Shown: positions 4,857 through 5,247 of the stretch, in pieces
How the letters are laid out: each line of letters opens with the position of its first letter
Position numbering within the stretch: position 1 is the stretch's first letter
DNA from: Thermodesulfatator sp.
GTDB taxonomy: Bacteria > Desulfobacterota > Thermodesulfobacteria > Thermodesulfobacteriales > Thermodesulfobacteriaceae
Length of the DNA stretch: 5,247 nt
Assembly (NCBI GenBank): GCA_003978075.1
Contig: QOAM01000140.1
Coordinates: 1 to 5,247, forward strand
Reading direction: 5' to 3'
Translations under genes and position numbers: made by a program
Notes under the pieces: model-generated
The model's input: the letters and a program-made list of their open reading frames with translations, nothing else
The model's database searches: none
What the model was told of the DNA's origin: nothing

Positions 4857-5247
4857 GGTTATACCCAGAGGCCTCCGAATAAATGAGGTAATTTTGCGCA
4901 TATTTAAGGCCAAAAATAAAAACCTTATTGCATAATTCGTGAGTGGATGCATATTCCAGCCAAAGTCCCCACTTGTTCCAGGGAAAGTGCCCACCTCGAT
5001 GCTCGGCCTCGGAGACCAGTTGCGAAAGCCCGGCCAGTCTTCCGAAAAGGAGGCGCTCCTCGGGAAAGCCCAGCTTTTCGGCCACGGCCACCGGGGTCTC
5101 CGGGGAAAGCTTTTCCAGCAGGGCCCTTTCAATTTCCTCCGCCCGGTGCACGCTCAGGAAAAGGACCAGGGTGACCTCCGGGCGGGCGAGGGCCTTGAGG
5201 TCCTCGAGACTCGGGCCCGGAGTGCGTCCCCCGAGACGGGTAAAGAT
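4822..5247 (-). CDS. cbiF: Cobalt-precorrin-4 C11-methyltransferase (CbiF/CobM-like), 5' part outside window, C-terminus probably disrupted
   Basis: This is the C-terminal part of a SAM-dependent corrin methyltransferase that methylates C11 in cobalamin ring synthesis. The gene starts beyond 5247. Visible similarities are TRLGGRTPGPSLEDLKALA near the window edge (CbiF family: TR.xGRTP.P), VTLVLFLSVH, then a helix, SPETPVAVAEKLGFPEERLL and the helix GRLAGLSQLVSEAEH. The next element should be the strand around ALILVG and a short tail. Instead, from about 4995 the frame enters the 22-bp repeats and AT-rich DNA, and reads about 56 unrelated residues (GHFPWNKWGLWLEY onward) to a TGA at 4822-4824. 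The last 35 bp overlap the 3' end of mobB on the other strand. The protein has therefore probably lost its last native strand, and whether it still works is unknown. A different corrin methyltransferase (CobA or CbiH type) is less likely given the GRTP motif. Confidence 0.7.
   Translation of the reverse strand: MFTRLGGRTPGPSLEDLKALARPEVTLVLFLSVHRAEEIERALLEKLSPETPVAVAEKLGFPEERLLFGRLAGLSQLVSEAEHRGGHFPWNKWGLWLEYASTHELCNKVFIFGLKYAQNYLIYSEASGYNLISRAERVLVF
4857..4950. other. AT-rich spacer without a recognisable gene
   Basis: This stretch is much richer in A and T than its surroundings, especially 4877-4940. It holds no recognisable gene, although a minus-strand frame runs through it from the cbiF-like gene. 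AAATGAGGT occurs at 4851-4859, across the mobB stop, and again at 4881-4889, exactly 30 bp later. A short stem TAAGG/CCTTA (4905-4909, 4923-4927) has a 13-nt loop and no T run, so it is not a convincing terminator. Confidence 0.5.
4951..4994 (-). repeat. Two adjacent 22-bp direct repeats, resembling an IS21-family element end
   Basis: The copies at 4951-4972 and 4973-4994 match at 17 of 22 positions and share TTCCAGnnAAAGTnCCCAC on the plus strand. They abut with no spacer. Ends of IS21-family elements carry several related repeats of about this length and are bounded by TG and CA. Here TG at 4948-4949 and CA at 4992-4993 frame a 46-bp block. The block coincides with the point where CbiF similarity stops. 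No istA or istB is present, so this would be a scar of a deleted element. The family assignment is from memory and is tentative; the repeats themselves are seen directly. Confidence 0.45.

Noticed and set aside
4951..4994. CRISPR array
   Set aside because: There are only two repeats, they abut with no spacer between them, and no cas genes are visible.
4947..5174. Plus-strand open frame of 75 codons at the right end
   Set aside because: Its translation is a low-complexity Pro/Arg/Gly pattern opposite the clear CbiF-like coding frame.

Overview
This window looks like a piece of chromosome from a GC-rich, probably thermophilic, anaerobic bacterium. The evidence is a four-subunit, oxygen-sensitive 2-oxoacid:ferredoxin oxidoreductase, strong Shine-Dalgarno sites of the GGAGG type, a CCA-encoding tRNA, a MobB-type protein with an extra C-terminal domain, and a corrin-ring methyltransferase. 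The combination would suit a Thermodesulfobacteria-like or deltaproteobacterial sulfate or sulfur metaboliser. That placement is inferred from general resemblance and was not tested.

Layout. Bases 1-232 hold no confident gene. A possible minus-strand remnant lies there, with a frameshift and with Arg codons (AGG/AGA) unlike the rest of the window. A promoter-like site at 233-260 precedes a tightly packed plus-strand operon, porG-porD-porA-porB (290-3276), with gaps of 11, 2 and 4 bp. Together these encode a complete pyruvate (or related 2-oxoacid):ferredoxin oxidoreductase: gamma, delta (two 4Fe-4S clusters), alpha, and beta (TPP plus one 4Fe-4S). A tRNA-Gly(GCC) with its own promoter-like site follows at 3326-3401. 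Next come a UPF0173-type metallo-beta-lactamase-fold hydrolase (3494-4174) and, 10 bp later with a GTG start, a MobB-like GTPase (4185-4856).

The right end reads on the minus strand. It enters the C-terminal part of a CbiF/CobM-like cobalt-precorrin-4 C11-methyltransferase, whose 5' part lies beyond base 5247. Recognisable CbiF sequence stops near 4995, exactly where two adjacent 22-bp repeats begin (4951-4994). They resemble the repeat-bearing ends of IS21-family elements. An AT-rich stretch with no obvious function lies between them and the end of the mobB-like gene. The reading frame stays open through the repeats and stops at 4822, inside the antisense of the mobB-like gene, so the methyltransferase probably has a replaced C-terminus.

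How the genes work together: the Por complex links 2-oxoacids and acetyl-CoA to reduced ferredoxin, MobB serves molybdenum or tungsten cofactor maturation, and CbiF belongs to anaerobic cobalamin synthesis. These are normal parts of anaerobic metabolism. I see no convincing new biological system here. The points most worth a second look are the truncated cbiF with its mobile-element-like scar and the frameshifted remnant at the left edge.
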